Shown here: piece by piece, positions 56,344-62,794 of the stretch | How the letters are laid out: each line of letters opens with the position of its first letter | Position numbering within the stretch: the first letter of the stretch is position 1 | Assembly (NCBI RefSeq): GCF_018282115.1 | Contig: NZ_CP054306.1 | Coordinates: 977,488-1,041,487, forward strand | Direction of reading: 5' to 3' | Length of the DNA: 64,000 bases | Source: Synechocystis sp. PCC 7338 | GTDB lineage: Bacteria; Cyanobacteriota; Cyanobacteriia; Cyanobacteriales; Microcystaceae | Notes under the pieces: model-generated | What the model saw: only the letters and a program-made list of their open reading frames with translations | Database searches by the model: none | Told to the model about the DNA's origin: nothing | Position numbers and translations under genes: made by a program

Positions 56344-57201
56344 ATGACCCAGCATCTTTTTGCCAATATCGTGACCCCCACTGCTGTTGCCGCCAATAAT
56401 CGGGGTGAAGGAGATGGGAGTACCCTGTCAACACTCCAAAAAATCACCCGTGGTATTGACCAGTACACAACAGTGAGTGCTGAAGCTATCCGCTGGGCTT
56501 ATCGGGAATATTTCCAGCAGCATCATGGGGACACAACGAATCGCAGTTTTGATCCAGATGCCGATAGGTATGAATTTAAAACCGAAGTCTTCAATGCCGA
56601 GCAGTACATTGATGATGATCTATTTGGTTATATGGATGCCAAAAAAGGTTCAGATAATAAAGATGCAACCACCAAGCGCCGGGGAGCTTTGGAAATTAGC
56701 CGAGCTATTAGTCTTGATCCCTATTGGGGCGATATTGCGTTTGGTTCTAAAGGTGGCGAAAAAAATAAGACTTCTATCCATCAAACAGAGGTTCACTGTA
56801 CTGCCTATCAATATACGTTGGCTGTTACCCCTTCCCACCTGAAAAAGATCGAACGGGCTGAGTATTTATTGGAGGCGATCGCCGCTATTCGCCATGTGGG
56901 GGGTAATCATTCCCGTTTTCTCTATGAATTTCGGCCAGAATCCATTGTTTTGCGGGTTACAGAAGATCCGAGTCCCTGGATTATGGGCTGTTTTGAACGG
57001 GTAGGAGATTCTATTGGTTGTGCTAAATTAGTTCGCTTAGTTGAAGTGGGTGATATTCCTGCGTCAGAATTAATTGTGGGCGGGGAAATCGTGCAAACGC
57101 CCTACAGTGACCAACTTAAAAAGCTCGGTGTTACCGTACAGGGAGGAGTTAAGTCGGCGATCGCCGAAGCGAAAAAGCATCTCTCCATCGTAGTTCCCTA
57201 A
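56344..57201 (+). CDS. cas7: Cascade backbone protein Cas7 (DevR-like)
   Basis: This 285-residue RAMP protein polymerises along the crRNA. The DevR/Cas7 pattern is evident: MTQHLFANIVTPTAVAANNRGEGDGSTLSTLQKITRG at the start, RWAYREYFQQ, then KRRGALEISRAISLDPYWGDIAFGSKGG and EVHCTAYQYTLAVTPSHLKKIERAEYLLEAIAAIRHVGGNHSRFLYEF. A good ribosome-binding region (AAGGATTTAACGG) precedes the ATG. In relatives it is directly followed by cas5. Here two TA genes come between. Confidence 0.92.
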   Translation: MTQHLFANIVTPTAVAANNRGEGDGSTLSTLQKITRGIDQYTTVSAEAIRWAYREYFQQHHGDTTNRSFDPDADRYEFKTEVFNAEQYIDDDLFGYMDAKKGSDNKDATTKRRGALEISRAISLDPYWGDIAFGSKGGEKNKTSIHQTEVHCTAYQYTLAVTPSHLKKIERAEYLLEAIAAIRHVGGNHSRFLYEFRPESIVLRVTEDPSPWIMGCFERVGDSIGCAKLVRLVEVGDIPASELIVGGEIVQTPYSDQLKKLGVTVQGGVKSAIAEAKKHLSIVVP

Positions 57202-57230
57202 AATCTAATTAATAATCAGGAGTTAATTCT

Positions 57231-57470
57231 ATGACCAGTATTCAAATCGCTCATCACACCTGGGATCAGTTATTGGATTTGGCTAAGCAACGTAACCTTT
57301 CCCTTGATGACTTTCTTGAAAAAATCATTCAAGGACAACTGGCTATTATTGATGCTGAAGAGCTAGAAGACTTAAGAGATATTCATGATGCAATCCTAGC
57401 GGAATCAGATCCCGATAATGCGAAAACAATCCCCTGGGAGGTTGTTAAGCAGGAGCTAGGTTATCAATGA
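57231..57470 (+). CDS. RelB-like antitoxin inside the cas operon
   Basis: This 79-residue protein begins MTSIQIAHHTWDQLLDLAKQRNLSLDDFLEKIIQGQ, a helical DNA-binding type N terminus. It ends DIHDAILAESDPDNAKTIPWEVVKQELGYQ, the usual end of antitoxins paired with RelE-type toxins. The AGGAG ribosome-binding site lies 9 bases before the ATG. It starts 29 bases after cas7 on the same strand and overlaps the toxin gene by 4 bases (ATGA). It should both neutralise the toxin and possibly repress transcription. No terminator separates it from cas7. Confidence 0.88.
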   Translation: MTSIQIAHHTWDQLLDLAKQRNLSLDDFLEKIIQGQLAIIDAEELEDLRDIHDAILAESDPDNAKTIPWEVVKQELGYQ

Positions 57471-57727
57471 ATCCCTATCGTATTGAAGTCCTGAAATCAG
57501 CTCAAAAGTCATTCTCTAAACTCCCGAAGGACATTCAGGCTCGGATAGTTCAAAAAATTGATAACTTAGCTATTAATCCTTATCCTACTGATACTAAAAA
57601 ATTAAAAAATGGCAATGGACTTTTTCGCGTTCGTGTTGGTGATTATCGCATTATCTACAAAGTTCAAGATAACGAATTGGTCATCTTAATTGTAAAAGTT
57701 GCCCATCGTCGAGAAGTTTATGATTAA
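57467..57727 (+). CDS. RelE-like toxin inside the cas operon
   Basis: This 86-residue toxin has the full RelE/ParE-superfamily pattern: YRIEVLKSAQKSFSKLPKDIQARIVQKIDNLAINP, LKNGNGLFRVRVGDYRIIYKVQDNELVILIVKVAHRREVYD. The Arg and Tyr residues of RelE-type mRNA interferases are in FRVRVGDYRIIY and HRREVY. It appears intact. Its last eight bases (ATGATTAA) contain the cas5 start codon, so the toxin and Cas5 are translationally coupled. That makes it an integral operon gene and not a bystander. Confidence 0.92.
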   Translation: MNPYRIEVLKSAQKSFSKLPKDIQARIVQKIDNLAINPYPTDTKKLKNGNGLFRVRVGDYRIIYKVQDNELVILIVKVAHRREVYD

Positions 57728-58355
57728 TCTCTTTTATCTGGATTGTCCCTGCACAAATTTTCCTCGGAGTTTTGCCAGGGATTATAAAGAAACATATCTT
57801 TATCCGCCCCCTTCCACGGTTTATGGTTTTCTCCTATCTTTAGTTGGGGAAGAAAATTTAACTGCCCATTTGGGCGTAAAGATCGCCATTGGCTTGATTG
57901 GTGATCCTCCACCTATTTCAAGAATTGTTCGTAAGCAACGTCACCACAAGTTTAGTAAACAACGCTTGGGAAGTTATCCGAGTAGTAAATTTTCCAAGCC
58001 AAATCATCAGGAATTACTCACTGATTTGAAGGTCGCTCTCAAAGTTGATTCTTCAGGCGAGAAATCTAAAATTACTCTAGCCGACCGGGTGGCGATCGCC
58101 GTCTCTACACCGGAAGAAATTACCCGTTTTGGGGGCCTGTCCCTCGGGGAATCCTGGGCAATGGTGAATGGAATTCGTCCCTATCGACCAGAAGATGGCG
58201 ATATTAGATGGCTGATGAAAGATAATCGTGGTCTCATTGGTTTGCCGGTTTGGATTGATCGAAAAACAACTCAGGGGACATTCCAGCGGTTTACTCTGGA
58301 GAAAATGCAAGAATTTCGTGATGCGGCTTGGATCACGATTAAAGCTAATCATTAA
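57720..58355 (+). CDS. cas5: Cascade subunit Cas5 (DevS-like)
   Basis: This 211-residue RAMP protein caps the 5' end of the crRNA in Cascade. It starts MINLFYLDCPCTNFPRSFARDYKETYLYPPPSTVYGFLLSLVGEE, with the aromatic and PPPSTVYG pattern of Cas5. It ends TFQRFTLEKMQEFRDAAWITIKANH. The ATG at 57720 lies inside the relE stop region. A longer in-frame start at 57699 would overlap relE further. The gene is separated from cas7 by the RelBE pair, which is unusual for this system type. Confidence 0.92.
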   Translation: MINLFYLDCPCTNFPRSFARDYKETYLYPPPSTVYGFLLSLVGEENLTAHLGVKIAIGLIGDPPPISRIVRKQRHHKFSKQRLGSYPSSKFSKPNHQELLTDLKVALKVDSSGEKSKITLADRVAIAVSTPEEITRFGGLSLGESWAMVNGIRPYRPEDGDIRWLMKDNRGLIGLPVWIDRKTTQGTFQRFTLEKMQEFRDAAWITIKANH

Positions 58356-58423
58356 AATAAGGTTAGTTTTAGCTATACCTTTTTAAACATCACTAAAATA
58401 CTGCACAATTGCCAGGTATCAAA

Positions 58424-58636
58424 ATGATTAGTCGTGAACAATTTAAAGCTGAATTAGATTCTGTTGATGGTCTAACGATCAATATTTTACATGGCGTTAT
58501 GGTTGCTCTTAAGCAAAAAGTATCCACTTCTCCAAATCAAGCTGATTGGTCAACCAACAATCCCCTTAAAAATAGTATTGTCTATGAAAACGATGTTTTG
58601 AGTCTTATCGATGAAAATTGGGATGCAGAACGATGA
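58424..58636 (+). CDS. Antitoxin of a decayed PIN-toxin pair
   Basis: This 70-residue frame (MISREQFKAELDSVDGLTINIL ... NNPLKNSIVYENDVLSLIDENWDAER) resembles antitoxins that accompany VapC/PIN toxins. The C-terminal PLKNSIVYENDVLSLIDENWDA pattern is typical. It overlaps the following toxin remnant by 4 bases. The toxin is destroyed, so the antitoxin is an orphan. It lies between cas5 and cas4-cas1 on the operon strand. Confidence 0.65.
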   Translation: MISREQFKAELDSVDGLTINILHGVMVALKQKVSTSPNQADWSTNNPLKNSIVYENDVLSLIDENWDAER

Positions 58637-58713
58637 TTGTTTTAGATACTCACGCATGGTTTTGATGGGTAGCAGAATCACCTAAAATTTCTCGTATTTA
58701 TTTTCACCCCTGA
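58633..58713 (+). pseudogene. VapC/PIN toxin remnant
   Basis: The frame opens MIVLDTHAWF, the standard start of a PIN-domain toxin with its first catalytic Asp. A TGA at 58663-58665 then stops it. In the same frame the sequence resumes WVAESPKISRI, which is what a PIN protein would have next, before a second stop at 58711-58713. The remaining 100 or so codons are deleted. The toxin is dead by both nonsense mutation and truncation. Confidence 0.75.
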
Positions 58714-58736
58714 AAGATTTTTGCAGGGGTCTTTTT
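58706..58736 (+). terminator. Intrinsic terminator between cas5 and cas4-cas1
   Basis: ACCCCTG (58706-58712) pairs perfectly with CAGGGGT (58724-58730) around an 11-base loop and is followed by CTTTTT. It would end transcription of the interference module before the adaptation genes. Confidence 0.8.
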
Positions 58737-58743
58737 ATAGAAT

Positions 58744-58766
58744 GTAAGTAATCGAATTTTACTTAC
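58744..58766 (+). promoter_or_regulatory. Perfect palindrome upstream of cas4-cas1
   Basis: GTAAGTAA (58744-58751) and TTACTTAC (58759-58766) form a perfect 8-bp inverted repeat with a 7-base centre. It ends four bases before the cas4-cas1 start codon. As DNA it could be an operator. As RNA the hairpin would occupy the ribosome-binding region and could limit translation. Confidence 0.55.
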
Positions 58767-58770
58767 TCTT

Positions 58771-60441
58771 ATGTACACATTAAAACCACAAGAAACTCAA
58801 CAAATTACGGAAGATACCCTCCGAGTTTGTTCTCTTCATGCTTATGCTTATTGTCCTCGTCTTTTTTATCTAGAAGAAGTAGAGGAACTCTACACTCAAG
58901 ATGCCGCTGTCTTTGCTGGTCGGCGCTTACATGAAGAGATTGACAATAAAGAGAATGAAGAATGGTTAGATCTTTACCTGGAAGATGAACTATTGGGTCT
59001 ACGGGGTCGGGTAGATGCCCTCAAAACTCGCAATGGGGAAACGATTCCCTATGAGCATAAACGGGGACGTTGTTACCGGGATGAAAATAAGCAGCCCCAA
59101 GCCTGGGAAAGTGATCGCCTACAGATTTTGGCTTACTGTTACCTTTTAGAGGTGTCGTTAGGCATCACTGTAGCTGAGGGGCGAATTCGTTACCATGCGG
59201 ACAATGTTTTAGTTCATATTCCCTTTGACCAAGCAGCAAAATGTTCGGTAGAGACGGCCATTCAAGAAGCTAAAGCTCTGCGGCGATCGCCCTATCGTCC
59301 AGCCGTAACCAACAACGAACATCTTTGTACCCGTTGTTCTCTGGCAGCGGTGTGTTTACCGGAGGAAGCCCGTCTTGCTCATAATAAAGAATGGCATCCG
59401 ACCCGGTTATTTCCCCAGGATAATGAGCGCGAAGTTATTCATATTTTGGAACCGGGAACCCGTGTTGGTCGTACCGGGGAACAACTCAAAATTACACGGC
59501 GCGATCAACCAATTGAAAAATTATCGGTGCAACAAGTTAGTCAGGTGGTACTTCATAGCTTTTCCCAGCTTTCTACCCAAGCTCTGCATTTTCTTTCTTA
59601 CAAAGATGTTGGTATCCACTTCATTTCTGGGGGAGGGCGTTATGTGGGTAGTTTAGATACTCGTCAAGGTAGTATTCAAAGACGTATTCATCAATATCAG
59701 GCGTTAACTCAGCCAGATTTTACTCTCAGTTTGGCAAAAAAATTAGTTTATTGTCGCGGTGAAAGTCAACGAAAATTTTTGATGCGAGGCAAGCGTAATC
59801 GGCAAGAATCGCTTCCAATAGTGGAACAAGCAATCGACCAAATTAAGGCGGTTGTGCGTCTTGTTCAAAATTCTGAATCTTTAGCGTCTTTATTAGGGTA
59901 TGAAGGCAACATTGCCGCATTATATTTTGCCGCTTTACCTGAACTTCTCACAGAAGATGTTTCTGAAAATCTTCGTTTTGCGGGTCGTAATCGTCGCCCT
60001 CCCAAGGATCGATTCAACGCTCTACTCAGTTTTGGCTATTCGTTACTGATTAAGGATGTGATGAATGCCATTTTGACGGTGGGACTTGAACCTGCTTTTG
60101 GTTTCTACCATCAGCCACGAACCCAAGCGCCGCCCTTGGCTTTGGATTTGATGGAAGTATTTCGAGTGCCATTAGTTGATATGACAATTATTAGTTCTCT
60201 GAATCGGGGTCAATGGCATGAGTCGGAAGATTTTGATATTCGAGGCCAACAGGTTTGGCTATCTGAATCGGGACGACGTAAGTTTATTGAAATCTATGAG
60301 GCCCGTAAGTCAGAAAAGTGGAAACATCCTGCCACAGGCTATTCCCTAACCTACCGCCGTTTATTTGAGTTGGAAGTGCGTCTACTCGAAAAAGAATGGT
60401 CGGGGGAAGCCGGTCTCTTTGGTCGTTTGATTTTACGCTAG
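58771..60441 (+). CDS. cas4-cas1: Cas4-Cas1 fusion protein
   Basis: This is a 556-residue fusion of the spacer-processing nuclease Cas4 and the integrase Cas1. The Cas4 part (about 1-220) has Cys28 (YAYCPRLFYL), the RecB-type nuclease residues Asp82 (LRGRVDALK), Glu95 and Lys97 (YEHKRG), and Cys186, 189 and 195 (LCTRCSLAAVC) for an iron-sulfur cluster. The Cas1 part (about 222-556) has its catalytic Glu378 (GYEGNIAAL), His447 (FGFYHQPR) and an Asp/Glu at 459-462 (LALDLMEVFRVPLVD). Everything needed appears intact. Such fusions accompany several type I systems, including dev-like ones. It is transcribed after a terminator and palindrome, probably from its own promoter. Confidence 0.96.
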   Translation: MYTLKPQETQQITEDTLRVCSLHAYAYCPRLFYLEEVEELYTQDAAVFAGRRLHEEIDNKENEEWLDLYLEDELLGLRGRVDALKTRNGETIPYEHKRGRCYRDENKQPQAWESDRLQILAYCYLLEVSLGITVAEGRIRYHADNVLVHIPFDQAAKCSVETAIQEAKALRRSPYRPAVTNNEHLCTRCSLAAVCLPEEARLAHNKEWHPTRLFPQDNEREVIHILEPGTRVGRTGEQLKITRRDQPIEKLSVQQVSQVVLHSFSQLSTQALHFLSYKDVGIHFISGGGRYVGSLDTRQGSIQRRIHQYQALTQPDFTLSLAKKLVYCRGESQRKFLMRGKRNRQESLPIVEQAIDQIKAVVRLVQNSESLASLLGYEGNIAALYFAALPELLTEDVSENLRFAGRNRRPPKDRFNALLSFGYSLLIKDVMNAILTVGLEPAFGFYHQPRTQAPPLALDLMEVFRVPLVDMTIISSLNRGQWHESEDFDIRGQQVWLSESGRRKFIEIYEARKSEKWKHPATGYSLTYRRLFELEVRLLEKEWSGEAGLFGRLILR

Positions 60442-60449
60442 GGGGAATT

Positions 60450-60743
60450 ATGGCAGAACTCAAAAATTGGTATTTAATTTGTTATGACATCCGTTGTCCT
60501 AAACGCTGGCGTAAAGCTTACAAACTACTTGAGGGGTATGGCGATCGCCTACAATACTCAATTTTTCGCTGTTGGCTTAGTCAACGAATGCGTGAAAAGT
60601 TGCGCTGGGAGTTGGAAAAGATTCTGACTCTGGATGATGACCTAATTTTAATTAGGCTGTCAGCTCAATGTGTCAAGGATTTACCAAAATATAATCGCCA
60701 AAATACTTGGATACTAGAAGGGGGTGGCTTTCGGGTCATTTGA
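60450..60743 (+). CDS. cas2: CRISPR adaptation protein Cas2
   Basis: This 97-residue protein bridges Cas1 dimers during spacer integration. It starts MAELKNWYLICYDIRCPKRWRKAYKLLEGYGDRLQYSIFRCWLSQ, with the Cas2 Asp in ICYDI. It ends DLPKYNRQNTWILEGGGFRVI. ATG 60450 lies 8 bases after the cas4-cas1 stop and has a GGGGGAA ribosome-binding stretch. The longer in-frame start at 60396 overlaps cas1 and is rejected. Confidence 0.95.
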   Translation: MAELKNWYLICYDIRCPKRWRKAYKLLEGYGDRLQYSIFRCWLSQRMREKLRWELEKILTLDDDLILIRLSAQCVKDLPKYNRQNTWILEGGGFRVI

Positions 60744-60995
60744 CTAAGCGCAAGGATCGGTCTTTGTTTTCTCACCAACTCTGTTTAAGCAGTCCCAATG
60801 CCTTATCTGATAATCCATTGAGGTCTTTCCTCTATCAGTTAGATCCTTGTAAACGCTGTATCCCTTGTCCTGTCTAAATTGTGCAAACCTCTTCTACTCT
60901 ATTTTCCTTGACTTGTCTTTTTTGAAATTTGAGTTGTTGAGCACCTTGTAAAATCCTTGTAGAAGGTACGCATGCTAATCTTTTTGAAAGTCGCC
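60744..60995 (+). promoter_or_regulatory. CRISPR leader
   Basis: This is a 252-base AT-rich non-coding stretch between cas2 and the first repeat. The sequence ATCCTTGTA occurs twice (60843-60851, 60953-60961), with further CCTTGTA and CCTTGTC copies at 60944 and 60863. GTTGAGCAC at 60936-60944 equals the last nine bases of the repeat. The leader side is assigned because the most uniform repeats are next to it and the degenerate repeat is at the far end. Confidence 0.7.
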
Positions 60996-61965
60996 GTGCC
61001 TAAACCATTGATGCCGTAAGGCGTTGAGCACAAGGTATGCCTAGTCTGCTTAGGATTGCGGTACTCTGTGCCTAAACCATTGATGCCGTAAGGCGTTGAG
61101 CACATACGGCGGATATGGTGATCGCCCGTCTGCTTTTCGTGCCTAAACCATTGATGCCGTAAGGCGTTGAGCACGAAGCCAACGACAAAAACCAATTTGA
61201 CCGCTGGTGTGCCTAAACCATTGATGCCGTAAGGCGTTGAGCACGATAGCCCAGAAAAGGAGCAAGGGACACTTGCGACAGCGGTGCCTAAACCATTGAT
61301 GCCGTAAGGCGTTGAGCACACTGGTTCCCTCTAGCGGCCCTGGGGGCGGGGACTGTGCCTAAACCATTGATGCCGTAAGGCGTTGAGCACACGACTCTTC
61401 AATCCTAATAAATAATAGGATGATGGTGCCTAAACCATTGATGCCGTAAGGCGTTGAGCACGTCAGCCGGCCCGAGCTGGCCTGCGATCCAAATGTAGTG
61501 CCTAAACCATTGATGCCGTAAGGCGTTGAGCACGTGTTGCTGGCGTGGTTATGGTGTTTGCATTCCAAGGTGCCTAAACCATTGATGCCGTAAGGCGTTG
61601 AGCACGCTAGTGTTTTGATTCCTAAAATGGCGACTTTTGCGTGCCTAAACCATTGATGCCGTAAGGCGTTGAGCACAATAGCTACGATGCTCCCCGGCAA
61701 GCCGCTACAGGTGTCCAAACCATTGATGCCGTAAGGCGTTGAGCACCCTCAAGTAAGGCGGGGGGAAGTTCAGTAACCAAGCCGTGTCCAAACCATTGAT
61801 GCCGTAAGGCGTTGAGCACACTGGAGTTAGTTACAAAAAGGCCAGCGGTGCGGCCGTGTCCAAACCATTGATGCCGTAAGGCGTTGAGCACTAGACGCGA
61901 TAGTTCTTCCCCGGTACTAATCCCCCTTGGTGCCTAAACCATTGATGCCGTAAGGCGTTGAGCAC
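60996..61965 (+). CRISPR. CRISPR array, 14 repeats and 13 spacers
   Basis: Repeats are 36 bp and start at 60996, 61068, 61139, 61209, 61284, 61355, 61426, 61498, 61570, 61641, 61711, 61784, 61856 and 61930. They begin GTGCCTAAACC, contain GATGCCGTAAGGCG and end GTTGAGCAC. The GCC/GGC arms make a small hairpin. Spacers are 34 to 39 bp and all differ. Repeats 11-13 begin GTGTCCAAACC instead, while repeat 14 returns to the main form. A fifteenth repeat lies 786 bases further on. Polarity with the leader at the cas2 side is inferred from repeat decay. Frames on the minus strand here are repeat artefacts. Confidence 0.98.
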
Positions 61966-62049
61966 GAAATTATGAATTTTCCGAATATTAACAGAGCATA
62001 GTTATGGGAATAGGAGATTTTGGAAGAAACCGATCGCCTGACAAAAACA

Positions 62050-62448
62050 TCAAGACTGAAATGGGAAGTGTTGGAGTAAACGCACCTGGGCAATCGTCTC
62101 AAAATCGCGATCATTGTGAACCAACAGTAAATCATTCTCCAAAGCAACTTGAGCGATACAGCAATCAATTGGACTGCGAACCGTTAGCCCCTGACGACGC
62201 AAATCATAGAAAATTCGCGCTGCCTTTTGCCAGGAATCATTTGTCAGTTCCACGTAGTCCTGAATTTCAAGATAGGTGGAAAGAAGCATCCACTCTTTTT
62301 CATTCAAACTCCCCTGAAGCAGTTCAAGCTGAGTGAAACGTGCTAGAAAAACACCACGATCGCCAATTAGTGTTTCGAGTTGTTGACGGACTTGGCGTGT
62401 GCGGTCGCGGAAGACACTGATCCACACAGAAGTATCAATCAGTAGCAT
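62050..62448 (-). CDS. vapC: VapC-like PIN-domain toxin inside the array region
   Basis: This 132-residue PIN nuclease carries all acidic residues: MLLIDTSVWISVFRD (first Asp), FTQLELLQGSL (Glu), TVRSPIDCCIAQVAL (Asp) and LLVHNDRDFETIAQV (Asp). Such toxins cleave tRNA or rRNA. It is encoded opposite to the cas operon. ATG 62448 overlaps the antitoxin end by 14 bases. It lies between repeat 14 and the last repeat, so it interrupts the array. It appears intact. Confidence 0.92.
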   Translation of the reverse strand: MLLIDTSVWISVFRDRTRQVRQQLETLIGDRGVFLARFTQLELLQGSLNEKEWMLLSTYLEIQDYVELTNDSWQKAARIFYDLRRQGLTVRSPIDCCIAQVALENDLLLVHNDRDFETIAQVRLLQHFPFQS

Positions 62449-62647
62449 GACGAGTCTGGCGCAGGTCTTTGTGGTCGAAATCCTCGGCAAACTGAATTTG
62501 CCCTGCGAGATCGAGCAGGTTTTTCTTGCGGCGTGATCGCACAAATTCTTCTAGGGCAAGGTTAAGCAGTTCTTCCTTAGTCGAAAGATGGGTAAGTCGA
62601 AAAGCCTTGTTAAGGAGGGAATCGTCTAGGTTAATAGTGATTTGCAT
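62435..62647 (-). CDS. vapB: VapB-like antitoxin inside the array region
   Basis: This 70-residue protein has a ribbon-helix-helix N terminus (MQITINLDDSLLNKAFRLTHLSTKEELLNLALEEFVRSRRKKNLLDLAGQI), typical of VapB antitoxins of the DUF2191 kind. The toxin-binding tail (FAEDFDHKDLRQTRHATD) follows. It precedes and overlaps vapC. It lies 105 bases from the detached repeat at 62752, leaving room for its own promoter there. Confidence 0.88.
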   Translation of the reverse strand: MQITINLDDSLLNKAFRLTHLSTKEELLNLALEEFVRSRRKKNLLDLAGQIQFAEDFDHKDLRQTRHATD

Positions 62648-62751
62648 AAGGTGATCGTGCAACTCATTTGTTTCAAGGGGTTTGGAGTAAATTATAGCCG
62701 AGTGCTTATAGACCAATCATTGCTGAAAGGGAAAAAAAATTTTGGATCGCG

Positions 62752-62787
62752 GTGTCCAAACCATTGATGCCGTAAGGCGTTGAGCAG
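62752..62787 (+). CRISPR. Detached terminal CRISPR repeat
   Basis: This single 36-bp repeat has the GTGTCC variant start and a changed last base (GAGCAG instead of GAGCAC). It lies 7 bases from the uvrB stop codon and 786 bases from repeat 14. Degeneration at the end is typical of the oldest, leader-distal repeat. Confidence 0.92.
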
Positions 62788-62794
62788 TAGCAAT

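Noticed and set aside
50871-60743. CRISPR-associated transposon (Tn7-like with type I Cascade)
   Set aside because: cas3, cas1 and cas2 are present and intact and no tnsA, tnsB, tnsC or tniQ genes are seen, so this is an ordinary defence system.
60899-61891. Minus-strand frames with a repeated PYGINGLGT-type motif
   Set aside because: They are translations of the CRISPR repeats and spacers, not a repeat protein.
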